From: Longimicrobium sp.
Lineage (GTDB): Bacteria > Gemmatimonadota > Gemmatimonadetes > Longimicrobiales > Longimicrobiaceae
Length of the DNA: 42,760 nt
Reading direction: 5' to 3'
Assembly: GCA_036377595.1 (NCBI GenBank)
Contig: DASUYB010000169.1
Location: 1-42,760, forward strand
Under the pieces are notes generated by a model. It was not told the origin of the DNA. It ran no database searches and saw only the letters and a program-made list of their open reading frames with translations. The stretch's first letter is position 1; each line of letters starts with the position of its first letter. Both the position numbers and the translations under genes were made by a program. Shown here one piece after another: positions 7,424-15,636 of the stretch.

Positions 7424-8749
7424 ATGGCGAACCCCGTCGCGAACCTGTTCCGCATCCCGGAGCTGAAGGAGAAGATCCTCTTCACGCTCCTGGCCCTGTT
7501 CGCCTACCGGATCGGCGCCCACGTGACGGCGCCGTGGATCGACGTGGCGGCGCTGAAGGAGTATGCGGGGACCCTCGGCAACACCGCGTTCGGGATCTAC
7601 GACATGTTCGTGGGCGGGGGCTTCTCCAAGGCCACCGTCTTTGCCCTGGGCATCATGCCCTACATCTCGGCCAGCATCATGTTCCAGCTGCTGGCCACGG
7701 TGGTGCCCAGCATCGAGAAGATGCAGAAGGAGGGCGAGGAGGGGCGCAAGAAGCTCACGCAGTACACGCGCTACGCCACGGTGGTGGTGTCGATCTTCCA
7801 GGCCTACGGCTATGCCATGTTCCTGGAGACGCAGGTGCCGGGCGCGGTGGTCAACCCGGGGTGGGGCTTCCGGGTGATGATGATCCTCACGCTCACCACG
7901 GGCGCGGTGTTCATCATGTGGCTGGGCGAGCAGATCACCGAGCGCGGCATCGGCAACGGGATGAGCCTGCTGATCTTCTTCTCGATCCTCGAGGGGCTGG
8001 TCCCGGGGCTCTTCACCACCGGCCAGCAGGTGGCCAACGGCGACATCAAGCCCTTCGGCGTGGTGGTGCTGCTGGTGAGCATGGGCGCGGTGATCGCGGG
8101 GACGGTGGCGATCACCATGGCCATGCGGAAGATCCCGGTGCAGATCCCGCAGAAGGTGATGGGGCGCGGGCGCATCCGGCAGGGGCAGAAGAGCTTCATC
8201 CCGCTGCGCGTGAACATGGCGGGGGTGATGCCGATCATCTTCGCGCAGTCGATCATGATCCTGCCGGCCACGGTGGCCACCTTCGCCCGGAGCGACCGGA
8301 TGAAGGCGTTCGCCCAGTGGTTCGAGGTGTACTCGCTGCCGTACTACGTGGTGTTCACCCTGCTGATCATCTTCTTCACCTACTTCTACACCGCGATCAT
8401 CTACAACCCGGTGGACATCGCGGAGAACCTGAAGAAGCAGGGGGCGTTCGTGCCCGGGGTGAAGCCCGGCGCGCGCACCGCCGAGTACATCGACCGGGTG
8501 ATGAGCCGGATCTCGCTTCCCGGCGCCATCTTCCTGGCGATGATCGCCATCGTGCCCGCGGCGCTGGAGCGCGCCTTCGGCGTCACCTCCCTGAACCGCG
8601 TGCTCGGCGGCACCGGCCTGCTGATCGTGGTGGGCGTGGCGCTCGACACGGTGCAGCAGATGCAGCAGCACCTGCTGCTGCGGCGGTACGACGGCTTCAT
8701 GAAGAAGGGCCGCGTGAAGTTCCGCGGCCGGCAGCAGCGGTACATCTGA
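7424..8749 (+). CDS. secY: Protein translocase subunit SecY
   Basis: SecY is the channel of the Sec translocon in the inner membrane; it works with SecE, SecG and SecA. The 441-residue protein has the ten transmembrane segments expected, with motifs ALGIMPYISASIMFQLLA near residue 75 (second helix) and GNGMSLLIFFSI near residue 180. The basic C-terminal loop with RGRIRQGQKSFIPLRVNMAGVMPIIFA lies about residues 247-273 (in part). Family-typical ending: LLLRRYDGFMKKGR. The location after rplO is standard. A heptamer hairpin follows the stop. Confidence 0.98.
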   Translation: MANPVANLFRIPELKEKILFTLLALFAYRIGAHVTAPWIDVAALKEYAGTLGNTAFGIYDMFVGGGFSKATVFALGIMPYISASIMFQLLATVVPSIEKMQKEGEEGRKKLTQYTRYATVVVSIFQAYGYAMFLETQVPGAVVNPGWGFRVMMILTLTTGAVFIMWLGEQITERGIGNGMSLLIFFSILEGLVPGLFTTGQQVANGDIKPFGVVVLLVSMGAVIAGTVAITMAMRKIPVQIPQKVMGRGRIRQGQKSFIPLRVNMAGVMPIIFAQSIMILPATVATFARSDRMKAFAQWFEVYSLPYYVVFTLLIIFFTYFYTAIIYNPVDIAENLKKQGAFVPGVKPGARTAEYIDRVMSRISLPGAIFLAMIAIVPAALERAFGVTSLNRVLGGTGLLIVVGVALDTVQQMQQHLLLRRYDGFMKKGRVKFRGRQQRYI

Positions 8750-8754
8750 ACGAC

Positions 8755-8825
8755 AGTTCCCAGTGCCAAGTGCCCAGTGCCCAGTGACACCGTTCCTGGG
8801 CACTGGGCACTGGGCACTTGGCACT
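8755..8825. repeat. Heptamer-unit inverted repeat (AGTGCCC class), hairpin copy 2
   Basis: The left arm (8755-8786) and right arm (8796-8825) are about 30-32 nt, built of AGTGCCC/AGTGCCA units, with a 9-nt loop. The arms are closer to perfect complementarity than those at 4275. It lies between secY and adk, starting six bases after the stop. It supplies the apparent upstream extension of the adk frame, which should not be read as protein. Confidence 0.95.
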
Positions 8826-8843
8826 TCTGACCGAGAGATCGAC

Positions 8844-9476
8844 GTGGACCTGATCCTCCTCGGCGCCCCGGGAGCCGGCAAAGGCACCCAGGGCGCCCTG
8901 CTGTCCGAGAAGCTGGGCATCCCCAAGATCGCCACCGGCGACATGCTGCGCGACGCGGTGCGCGCCGGGACCGATCTCGGTCGCGAGGCGAAGACGTACA
9001 TGGACTCGGGCGAGCTGGTGCCCGACGCGGTGATCCTGGGGATGGTGCGCGAGCGGCTCTCCCAGCCCGACGCCGCCGACGGCGCCATCTTCGACGGCTA
9101 TCCGCGCAACGCCGCGCAGGCCGCCTCGCTCGACGAGATGCTGGCGGGGATCGGGCGGCGGATCGACGCCGTGGTCTACCTCGACGTGGACGACGACGAC
9201 ATCGTGCGCCGGATGAGCGGGCGGCGCACCGATCCCGAGACGGGGATGGTCTACCACGTGGAGCACAATCCGCCGCCGGCCGGGATCGCCGCGCGCTGCG
9301 TGATCCGCCCCGACGACGTGGAGGAGACGGTGCGCAACCGGCTGGAGGTCTATCGCCGCAGCACCGCGCCGCTGGTGGAGCACTACCGCGCGGCCGGCGT
9401 TCCCGTGCACACGGTGGACGGGGGACGGGCGATCGACGCGGTGCAGGACGACATCCTCGCGTTGCTCCGGCGGTGA
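8844..9476 (+). CDS. adk: Adenylate kinase
   Basis: Adenylate kinase interconverts ATP plus AMP with two ADP in the cytoplasm. The P-loop GAPGAGKGT is at residues 6-14, followed by the AMP-binding segment TGDMLRDAVR and the FDGYPRN motif. A LID region begins RRMSGRRTDPETGMVYH, and the closing R-x-DD-x-EETVRNR motif follows. The LID is slightly short and holds only one Cys, so it is not the zinc type. The GTG at 8844 gives M-D-L-I-L-L-G and 210 residues; the frame upstream of it is the repeat hairpin. The stop overlaps map (GTGA). Confidence 0.94.
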   Translation: MDLILLGAPGAGKGTQGALLSEKLGIPKIATGDMLRDAVRAGTDLGREAKTYMDSGELVPDAVILGMVRERLSQPDAADGAIFDGYPRNAAQAASLDEMLAGIGRRIDAVVYLDVDDDDIVRRMSGRRTDPETGMVYHVEHNPPPAGIAARCVIRPDDVEETVRNRLEVYRRSTAPLVEHYRAAGVPVHTVDGGRAIDAVQDDILALLRR

Positions 9477-10228
9477 TCCAGCTCTACCGCGCCGAGGAGA
9501 TCGACGCCATCGCGCGGGCCGGGCGCGTCCTGGCGGCGCTCTACCGGGTGATCCCCGAGCGGGTGAAGCCGGGCGCCACCACGGCCGAGCTCGACCGCTT
9601 CGCCGAGGACTTCATCCGCTCGCACGCGGGCGCCGAGCCGGCGTTCAAGGGGCTGTACGGCTTCCCGGCCACGCTCTGTACCAGCGTGAACCACGAGGTG
9701 GTGCACGGGATCCCCAACCACCGGCGCAGGCTGCAGGAAGGCGACATCCTGAGCGTGGACTGCGGGGTGAAGCTCGACGGCTTCTACGCCGACGCGGCCA
9801 ACACCTATCCCGTGGGCCAGGTCGCCCCGGACGTGGCGTCGCTGTTGGAGAAGACGGAAGCCGCGCTCCACCGCGGCATCGCCGAGGCGGCGCCGGGGCA
9901 TCGGCTGGGTGACGTGGGCGCGGCCATCCAGGAGGTGGCGGACGCGTCCGGCTACGGCGTGGTGCGCGACCTCGTGGGCCACGGCGTGGGCCGCAAGCCG
10001 CACGAGGACCCCCAGGTGCCCAACTACGGGAAGCGGGGGAAGGGACTCAAGCTGGTGGAGGGGATGGTCCTCGCGATCGAGCCCATGTTCAACCTGGGCG
10101 TGGAGCGGGTGAGCACCCTTCCCGACCGCTGGACGGTGGTGACGGTGGACCGCAAGGTCTCCGCCCACTTCGAGCACACGGTGGCGGTGACGGCCGACGG
10201 CCCGCGCATCCTCACCGACGGGAGCTGA
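9473..10228 (+). CDS. map: Methionine aminopeptidase, type I
   Basis: This enzyme removes the initiator methionine from nascent proteins. All five metal ligands are visible: D96 (SVDCG), D107 (FYADAA), H170 (VGHGVG), E203 (AIEP) and E234 (FEHT). The substrate-side His78 lies in NHEVVHGIP. The 251-residue length matches type I without an N-terminal extension. The GTG start overlaps the adk stop by 4 bases. In the standard order infA should follow, but the next 239 bases hold a hairpin and a promoter instead. Confidence 0.96.
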   Translation: MIQLYRAEEIDAIARAGRVLAALYRVIPERVKPGATTAELDRFAEDFIRSHAGAEPAFKGLYGFPATLCTSVNHEVVHGIPNHRRRLQEGDILSVDCGVKLDGFYADAANTYPVGQVAPDVASLLEKTEAALHRGIAEAAPGHRLGDVGAAIQEVADASGYGVVRDLVGHGVGRKPHEDPQVPNYGKRGKGLKLVEGMVLAIEPMFNLGVERVSTLPDRWTVVTVDRKVSAHFEHTVAVTADGPRILTDGS

Positions 10229-10241
10229 GGAACAGCAGGTC

Positions 10242-10312
10242 TCATGCAGAGTCAGCAGGGTCAGCGGAGAACTGCCACTGTTTTCTCTGCTGACTCTGCT
10301 GACTCTGCGTGA
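10242..10312. repeat. Inverted repeat with 9-nt units (GAGTCAGCA class)
   Basis: Two 30-nt arms (10242-10271 and 10283-10312) pair with only three mismatches around an 11-nt loop. Each arm contains direct copies with a period of about 9 nt (AGAGTCAGC). The arm length equals that of the heptamer hairpins although the unit differs. A second small perfect stem (TCCGGAT/ATCCGGA) follows at 10326-10343. The element lies where infA would be expected. Confidence 0.92.
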
Positions 10313-10401
10313 GTCAAATGTCTTTTCCGGATTCGTATCCGGAGTCGATTCGCGGTGAGCGGCGATCCCCGGCGTTTCGGTCGATGGAGACGCGTTCGGG
10401 G

Positions 10402-10430
10402 TTGCCAAATCGCGTTGATGTTGTTAAGTT
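10402..10430 (+). promoter_or_regulatory. Candidate sigma-70-type promoter for the rpmJ-rplQ operon
   Basis: TTGCCA at 10402-10407 and TAAGTT at 10425-10430 are separated by exactly 17 bases in an AT-richer stretch. The predicted start would lie about 30 bases before rpmJ. The same form (TTGnnn-17-TAnnnT) precedes four other transcription units in this window, which raises confidence in each. Confidence 0.55.
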
Positions 10431-10467
10431 TTCAGGCTTCGTTTTCCACGGAGATAGAGAGGCGACG

Positions 10468-10584
10468 ATGAAGGTCCGCGCGAGCGTGAAGCCGATCTGC
10501 GAGCATTGCAAAGTGGTGCGGCGCCGAGGGGTGATCCGCATCATCTGCAAGAAGAACCCGCGCCACAAGCAGCGCCAGGGTTGA
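10468..10584 (+). CDS. rpmJ: 50S ribosomal protein L36 (bL36), zinc form
   Basis: L36 is the smallest 50S protein and binds 23S rRNA near the factor-binding region. The 38 residues begin [19 protein letters not shown] and end [12 protein letters not shown]. The zinc ligands C11, C14, C27 and H33 are all present, so this is the zinc (C+) paralogue. The ATG at 10468 has GAGAGG upstream; the in-frame region before it includes the promoter and hairpin and is not coding. It is probably the first gene of a separately initiated alpha operon. Confidence 0.96.
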   Translation: MKVRASVKPICEHCKVVRRRGVIRIICKKNPRHKQRQG

Positions 10585-10622
10585 TCGGCGCCCACGACAA
10601 TCCAGGCTGAAGGAGAACACGG

Positions 10623-11003
<381 letters not shown>

Positions 11004-11007
11004 GATC

Positions 11008-11067
11008 CGTCCGCGGGAGATTCGTCTTCCGCGGACGAACCCTGGTCGGGGCGGCGCTCCCGCCCCG
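11008..11067. other. Two adjacent strong stem-loops in the rpsM-rpsK spacer
   Basis: The first stem is CGTCCGCGG (11008-11016) with CCGCGGACG (11029-11037), 9 perfect pairs and a 12-nt loop. The second is CGGGGCGG (11047-11054) with CCGCCCCG (11060-11067), 8 perfect pairs, extendable outward by two, with a 5-nt loop. Neither is followed by a T tract, so termination is not indicated. They could act on mRNA processing or translation of rpsK; that is inference. Confidence 0.7.
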
Positions 11068-11147
11068 ATGATCACGCCCGCCCGTCACGCGGCGGGAAGA
11101 AGGAACCGCACGCGCGGTAGGCCGCGCATCACACCACAGGAGCAGGA

Positions 11148-11540
11148 ATGGCCAAGCCGAAGGCAGCGGGGCGTCCCAAGACCAAGCGCCACGTGGACAG
11201 CGAGGGGGTCGCGCACATCAAGGCGACCTTCAACAACACGATCGTCACCATCTCCGACATGGCCGGCAACGGCGTCGTGTGGGGGAGCGCCGGCAAGGCC
11301 GGCTTCAAGGGCAGCAAGAAGAGCACGCCGTTCGCGGCCACGGTGGCCGCCGAGCAGGCCGCCCGCGAGGCGCTGGCGCTGGGGATGAAGCGCGTGCACG
11401 TGCGCGTGCAGGGCCCCGGCAGCGGCCGCGAGAGCGCGATCCAGGCGCTGGCCGCCGCGGGGCTGAACATCCGTTCGATCCGCGACGTCACGCCGATCCC
11501 GCACAACGGCTGCCGCCCGCCCAAGAAGCGGCGCGTGTGA
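11148..11540 (+). CDS. rpsK: 30S ribosomal protein S11 (uS11)
   Basis: S11 lies on the 30S platform near the Shine-Dalgarno helix and pairs with S18/S21. The core from [19 protein letters not shown] through [20 protein letters not shown] to [20 protein letters not shown] is fully typical. The 130-residue length is normal. AGGAGCAGG directly precedes the ATG. A heptamer hairpin begins seven bases after the stop. Confidence 0.97.
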   Translation: MAKPKAAGRPKTKRHVDSEGVAHIKATFNNTIVTISDMAGNGVVWGSAGKAGFKGSKKSTPFAATVAAEQAAREALALGMKRVHVRVQGPGSGRESAIQALAAAGLNIRSIRDVTPIPHNGCRPPKKRRV

Positions 11541-11546
11541 CCGGAT

Positions 11547-11613
11547 AGTCCTGAGTCCCAAGTCCTAAGTCCTGAGTGGCTCACTCAGGACTTGGGACTT
11601 AGGACTTTGGACT
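11547..11613. repeat. Heptamer-unit inverted repeat (AAGTCCT class), copy 3
   Basis: The two 31-nt arms, at 11547-11577 and 11583-11613, are made of AGTCCTG/AGTCCCA/AGTCCTA units and flank a 5-nt loop (GGCTC). This is the most compact copy of the class and would form an almost continuous 31-bp stem between rpsK and rpsD. Confidence 0.95.
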
Positions 11614-11698
11614 TTGCAGTTCGAAGGCGTAAACCCTCGCGACCGTCGGGGGGACGAAGCCGAGCCAACATCATCTCACTGGGAGAGAACGGTCTACC

Positions 11699-12337
11699 AT
11701 GGCCCGTTACACCGGACCCGTCTGCAAGCTCTGCCGCCGCGAGGGGCAGAAGCTGTTCCTGAAGGGGATCAAGTGCTTTACCGAGAAGTGCCCGGTGGAG
11801 CGCCGTCCCTACGCCCCCGGCCAGCATGGCCAGAGCGGGGGCGGCCGCCGCAAGAAGGCCAGCGAGTACGCGCACCAGCTGCGTGAGAAGCAGAAGGTGA
11901 AGCGCATCTACGGCGTGGCCGAGAAGCCGTTCCGCAACCTGTTCGAGAAGGCCGCGCACCAGACCGGCGTGACGGGCGAGAACCTGCTCGTGGCGCTGGA
12001 GAGCCGGCTGGACAACGTGGTGTACCGCATGGGCTTCGGCGCCAGCCGCAAGGAGGCGCGCCAGCTCATCCGCCACGGGCACGTGCAGGTGAACGGCCGC
12101 AAGCTCGACGTGCCGAGCGCGCAGGTGCAGCCCGGCGACGAGGTGCGCATCGCCCCCAAGAGCAAGGACATCCTCCCGGTGGAGGCCGCCCTTGCCGCCC
12201 GGAGCCGCCCGACCGTGGTGTCGTGGCTGGCGGTGGACGAGGGGAGCCGCACCGGCCGGATGGTGACGCGCCCGTCGCGCGCCGACATCCCGCTGGCGGT
12301 GCAGGAGCAGCTCATCGTCGAGCTCTACAGCAAGTAA
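11699..12337 (+). CDS. rpsD: 30S ribosomal protein S4 (uS4), zinc form
   Basis: S4 initiates 16S 5'-domain assembly and guards the mRNA entry; in E. coli it represses the alpha operon. The N-terminal zinc site is intact with C9, C12, C26 and C31 (VCKLC and KCFTEKC). The S4 RNA-binding domain lies at about residues 97-160 with [33 protein letters not shown] (in part). It has 212 residues and ends QLIVELYSK. The closest purine-rich site is GGGAGA about 12 bases upstream of the ATG, which is rather distant. Confidence 0.97.
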   Translation: MARYTGPVCKLCRREGQKLFLKGIKCFTEKCPVERRPYAPGQHGQSGGGRRKKASEYAHQLREKQKVKRIYGVAEKPFRNLFEKAAHQTGVTGENLLVALESRLDNVVYRMGFGASRKEARQLIRHGHVQVNGRKLDVPSAQVQPGDEVRIAPKSKDILPVEAALAARSRPTVVSWLAVDEGSRTGRMVTRPSRADIPLAVQEQLIVELYSK

Positions 12338-12433
12338 CCAGGTGCCGGAGCGGGCCTTGGCGGCGGGCGCCTTTCACGGGCGGCCGCCGCTCGGGTCCTT
12401 TCCCGCATTCTTTCCTCACTATGGAGGGATAGA

Positions 12434-13516
12434 GTGGAACTCGATATCACCGGCCTGCAGATGCCGAACCTCCCCGAGCAGCCGCGCACGGGGCAGATCG
12501 TGCTGCGTCCGCTGGAGCGCGGCTTCGGGCACACGCTCGGCAACACCATGCGGCGCATCCTGCTGTCGAGCCTGCGCGGCGCGGCGGTGTGGGCGTTCCG
12601 CACCGACGGCGTGCTGCACGAGCACCAGACCATCGCGGGCGTGGTGGAGGACGTGCACCAGGTGATCCGCAACCTGAAGACGCTGGTGCTGCGGATGACC
12701 GAGGACGCCGACGAGGCGGTGCTGGAGCTGCGCGCGCGCCAGTCGGGCGCGGTGACGGCCCGCAACATCACCGCGCACCCGGCGGTCGAGGTGGTCAACC
12801 CCGATCACCACATCCTCACGCTGACCGAGGACCGCGACCTCCGCATCGAGCTGTACGTGAACAAGGGCCGCGGCTTCGTGCTGGCCGAGGCGCACCCGAT
12901 CCCGCGCGGGATGCCCGCCGACCTGGTGCGCGTGGACGCCGTGTACAACCCGGTGACCCGCGCCAACTTCGTGGTCGAGGACACGCGCGTGGGACAGCGC
13001 ACCGACTTCGACCGCCTCGTCCTCGAGGTGGAGACGAACGGGGCCATCGACGTGCGCAGCGCCGTGCAGTACGCGGCGCGGCTGGCCATCGAGCACCTAG
13101 CCTTCCTGGCCGGCGGCACCCCCGAGTGGCGCCAGGACCGGAGCTGGGGCGAGGGCGCCGGCCCGGGCGCGGCGGTTCCGGCTGGGCGCGCGCCCGTGCC
13201 CCCGCGGCTGCAGGAGCTGCTGAACCGGCCCATCGAAGACCTGACCGAGCTCTCGGTGCGCAGCCGCAACTCGCTGCAGAAGGAGAACATCCACACGGTG
13301 CGCGACCTGGTGCAGCGCACCGAGCAGCAGATGCTCTCCATCGACAACTTCGGCAAGAAGAGCCTGCAGGAGATCAGCGAGTTCCTGGCGGGCCACGGGC
13401 TCCGCTTCGGGCAGGAGCTGGAGCAGACGGACGACGGCACGCTGTACTGGGTGCTGCCCGAGAGCGACGGCGGGAACACCGACACCGCGGCCGCGCTGGC
13501 CGACGAGGAGCTGTGA
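12434..13516 (+). CDS. rpoA: DNA-directed RNA polymerase subunit alpha
   Basis: Alpha dimerises to nucleate core RNA polymerase, and its C-terminal domain contacts UP elements and activators. The N-terminal domain has the signature [20 protein letters not shown] (about residues 32-51) that binds beta. The C-terminal domain includes [21 protein letters not shown] and the helix-hairpin-helix [11 protein letters not shown] Gly/Ala/Pro-rich linker (about residues 238-258) separates them. At 360 residues it is longer than the E. coli protein (329), mainly through the linker and C-terminal tail. The GTG at 12434 has GGAGGG 5 bases upstream. Confidence 0.97.
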   Translation: MELDITGLQMPNLPEQPRTGQIVLRPLERGFGHTLGNTMRRILLSSLRGAAVWAFRTDGVLHEHQTIAGVVEDVHQVIRNLKTLVLRMTEDADEAVLELRARQSGAVTARNITAHPAVEVVNPDHHILTLTEDRDLRIELYVNKGRGFVLAEAHPIPRGMPADLVRVDAVYNPVTRANFVVEDTRVGQRTDFDRLVLEVETNGAIDVRSAVQYAARLAIEHLAFLAGGTPEWRQDRSWGEGAGPGAAVPAGRAPVPPRLQELLNRPIEDLTELSVRSRNSLQKENIHTVRDLVQRTEQQMLSIDNFGKKSLQEISEFLAGHGLRFGQELEQTDDGTLYWVLPESDGGNTDTAAALADEEL

Positions 13517-13517
13517 G

Positions 13518-13877
13518 ATGAGACACAACAACAAGGGCCGCGCGCTGGGGCGTACCAGCGAGCACAAGAGCGCGCTGATGCGCAACATGGCCACCAGCCT
13601 GTTCCGCCACGGCCGGATCGAGACCACCGAGGCCAAGGCCAAGGAGCTCCGTCCCTACGCCGAGAAGCTGATCACGCTGGCCAAGAAGGGCGACCTGCAC
13701 TCCAAGCGCCTTGCCGCGCGCGAGATCCAGGACCGCGACGTGCTGGTGCTGCTGTTCGACCAGATCGGCCCGCGCGTGGCCGAGCGGCCGGGCGGCTACA
13801 CCCGCATCCTGAAGACCGGCTTTCGCCAGGGCGACGGCGCCGAGACCGCGCTGATCGAGCTGGTCGACCGCGCCTGA
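13518..13877 (+). CDS. rplQ: 50S ribosomal protein L17 (bL17)
   Basis: L17 sits near the tunnel exit of the bacterial 50S subunit. The start [20 protein letters not shown], then [26 protein letters not shown] (in part) and the C-terminal [21 protein letters not shown], are diagnostic. It is 119 residues. The ATG follows the rpoA stop by one base, and GAGGAG inside rpoA serves as ribosome binding site. It is the last gene of the supercluster and is followed by a terminator. Confidence 0.97.
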   Translation: MRHNNKGRALGRTSEHKSALMRNMATSLFRHGRIETTEAKAKELRPYAEKLITLAKKGDLHSKRLAAREIQDRDVLVLLFDQIGPRVAERPGGYTRILKTGFRQGDGAETALIELVDRA

Positions 13878-13914
13878 TCTCCATCAGGCCGGATCTCCGG
13901 CAGATCGACAGAGG

Positions 13915-13950
13915 AAGACCCCGAGGCCTTCGCCGGCCGCGGGGTCTTTT
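13915..13950 (+). terminator. Rho-independent terminator of the ribosomal supercluster
   Basis: AAGACCCCG (13915-13923) pairs perfectly with CGGGGTCTT (13940-13948), with a GC-rich palindromic segment in the loop and a TTTT run at the end of the stem. It lies 38 bases after rplQ. On the other strand the stem is followed by CCTCTG, so it may also stop the minus-strand gene that ends at 13964, less efficiently. Confidence 0.9.
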
Positions 13951-13963
13951 CTGTTGCCGGGGT

Positions 13964-14581
13964 TCAGCCGAGCGATCGCTCGATGTCGTCGAGCGCCTCC
14001 TCGATCGGAATCACATCACCCGGATCCCGGCGATACGATTCGTGGCGGCGATGCAGCTCGGCAGCGAGGGTATATCGATCAGTTCCCGGCCGGGCCAGTT
14101 GCGTGACCATGATGTCGGGTGAAGAAGAATCGAGCATCCTGAGCGGGGTCCCGGCCAGCTCGAGCTCCGTTCGGTCCAGATCGAACCGGTCGAACGAGCC
14201 GGCGTCTTCGGCCCAGAACCAGGTTCCGTTCGCGAGGTCGTTCATCGTTCCCAGCACTCGCCGGTCGTTCGTGCGCGCGTAGTAGACGGGTTCGAGCGCC
14301 AGGGCCTGTTCGCGGATCCATTCCGGCGGAAGACCAAGTCGCTCGAGCAGGCGTGGCAGCCGCTCGCGGAAGCCCGGCAGCGTGGTGCGGACCGCCCGCC
14401 CGGGCACGAGAACGGTCAGCAGCGTATTCGCGCTGGAGTACATGACCACGGAGCGCCCCGCGAACGGCAGCGGAACCACGTTCGCGAACCATTCGCCGAG
14501 CGCGGCGTCCGACGTCGGCGGATCGGCGGCGAGCTGGAGACCACTGCCTTTCAGCAGCCGCTGGGTACACCGGAGGATCAT
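13964..14581 (-). CDS. DUF6933-like protein of unknown function
   Basis: The 205-residue protein begins MILRCTQRLLKG. It has an acidic-to-neutral body with LGEWFANVVPLPFAGRSVVM, an NTLLTVLVPGRAVRTTLP segment and RRVLGTMNDLANGTWFW. This pattern (CTQ-L near the start, GDWYAN-like, LV-VPGR, N-R-LG-MND) is what I recall of the DUF6933 family, a widespread uncharacterised bacterial family. No signal peptide or membrane helix is seen, so it is probably cytosolic. No catalytic motif is recognisable. It stands alone, convergent with rplQ. Confidence 0.75.
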   Translation of the reverse strand: MILRCTQRLLKGSGLQLAADPPTSDAALGEWFANVVPLPFAGRSVVMYSSANTLLTVLVPGRAVRTTLPGFRERLPRLLERLGLPPEWIREQALALEPVYYARTNDRRVLGTMNDLANGTWFWAEDAGSFDRFDLDRTELELAGTPLRMLDSSSPDIMVTQLARPGTDRYTLAAELHRRHESYRRDPGDVIPIEEALDDIERSLG

Positions 14582-14626
14582 TCGCCTGCGTGCGCGGGAG
14601 GCTTGTGAGAATCACCAGACACAAAT

Positions 14627-14691
14627 TCACACAAAGGCACCGGAGAGACCAGAGGCCGAATGCCTCCGATGCCGCCGGTGCCTCCGTGTGA
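14627..14691. repeat. Inverted repeat (TCACACnnAGGCACCGG class)
   Basis: TCACACAAAGGCACCGG at 14627-14643 pairs with CCGGTGCCTCCGTGTGA at 14675-14691 with two mismatches. The 31-nt spacer contains further GGCATTCGGCCT-like partial symmetry. It lies between two minus-strand genes and resembles the other gap hairpins in position, though the units are not clearly tandem. Confidence 0.75.
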
Positions 14692-14710
14692 CGTGTACGA
14701 GCGTCCGCCG

Positions 14711-15349
14711 CTATCGCAATTCCGTGGCGCGCTCGAGCTGCTCGGCCTGGCGGCGGAGGGAGGCGCTGACGCGGCCCACGAACCAGCGAGGGCCCGGCAT
14801 CCGCTCCGCCTGCTGGGCGAGCCGGCGGTAGTAGTCGGGGTGCTCGGGGCCGCGCAGCGCGGTCGTGTACGTCTGTCCGGCCGGGAACTCCAGCACCTGC
14901 TCGGCGCGGCGCAGCAGCTCCGCCGCGCGCTGCGCCACCTCGTCCGCGTCGCCCTCGAGCGTGATGCGGAGCACGCGCGGCAGGTGCGCGCCGGGGTTCT
15001 CCTCGACGAGGCATTCCGCGGCGCCGTTTGAGAGCGTGAGCGCGGCGACGGCGAAGTTCTCGTGCGACCACGCGGTGTCGGGGAGGGAGAACTGCACGCG
15101 GCGCCAGTCGTGCTCGCGCGCGGTGACGGCGAGCTGCAGGAAGCCCTCGCGGCCGTTGGCGTGGAAGACGAGCCGGCTCCCCGGGCCGAACCGGGCCAGG
15201 AAGCCGCTCACGCGCCGCTGCACGTCGCGGATGGTGGCGGCCGTCCGCTCGCGCTCGGCGCGGCGGTGCGCGACCCCGATGGCCACCGCCAGCGCGGTCA
15301 CGGCCGTGGCCGGGATCCCGAGGATACAGAGCAGGATGATGATCAGCAT
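14711..15349 (-). CDS. Membrane-anchored protein of unknown function
   Basis: I do not recognise a family. The 212-residue product opens with one hydrophobic helix (about residues 1-27, MLIIILLCILGIPATAVTAL), with no lipobox or clear cleavage site. A soluble part follows, with an Arg-rich linker (AHRRAERERTAATIRDVQRR) that looks helical. The middle contains beta-like segments (SRLVFHANGREGFLQLAV, WRRVQFSLPD). The C-terminal third is helical and charged. The topology suggests a cytoplasmic or periplasmic domain tethered to the inner membrane. It is oriented with the DUF6933-like gene but separated by 129 bases with a hairpin. Confidence 0.72.
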   Translation of the reverse strand: MLIIILLCILGIPATAVTALAVAIGVAHRRAERERTAATIRDVQRRVSGFLARFGPGSRLVFHANGREGFLQLAVTAREHDWRRVQFSLPDTAWSHENFAVAALTLSNGAAECLVEENPGAHLPRVLRITLEGDADEVAQRAAELLRRAEQVLEFPAGQTYTTALRGPEHPDYYRRLAQQAERMPGPRWFVGRVSASLRRQAEQLERATELR

Positions 15350-15472
15350 ACTGCGAACATAAGGTCGTTCATGCGCGGCGGCACCCGTGCCGCGAGCCGG
15401 TTGGTGACGAATACGGGAGCCGGGCCGCGCCTGTTTCGTTAATCTCGAAGTTCTTCGTCAATCGCCAGCTGC

Positions 15473-15501
15473 TTGAGCCGGGCCGCGGAGAATCGTAGCT
15501 T
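15473..15501 (+). promoter_or_regulatory. Candidate promoter for the amino-acid ABC transporter
   Basis: TTGAGC at 15473-15478 and TAGCTT at 15496-15501 are exactly 17 bases apart, about 135 bases before the start codon. The long leader (about 15508-15636) is GC-rich and shows no recognisable riboswitch. The 287-base divergent spacer shows no other feature. Confidence 0.45.
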
Positions 15502-15636
15502 GCACGCGCTCGCCGGCGGCCGCACCGCCGCCGCATCGCCCCGCCACTCCCGGCGACTCTCTCCCGCGCCGTCCGTGCATCTCCAACCGATTCCTGATCG
15601 CGGACCCCGCGTCCGCACGACCACGGTGCGTCCACG

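Noticed and set aside
8763-8843. In-frame upstream extension of adk beginning MPSAQCPV
   Set aside because: It is a translation of the heptamer hairpin. The GTG at 8844 gives the standard adenylate kinase N-terminus, and the extension has no homology.
10309-10467. Reading frame ahead of rpmJ as a possible infA
   Set aside because: The translated residues show no S1-fold motif and the stretch covers a hairpin and a promoter. It has no likeness to IF-1.
11008-11067. Intrinsic terminators between rpsM and rpsK
   Set aside because: Neither stem is followed by a T tract and the genes belong to one operon.
14582-15636. Possible tRNA or small RNA genes in the gaps around the unknown minus-strand genes
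   Set aside because: No cloverleaf with a CCA-compatible acceptor stem or T-loop was seen. Only a hairpin repeat and a promoter candidate could be supported.
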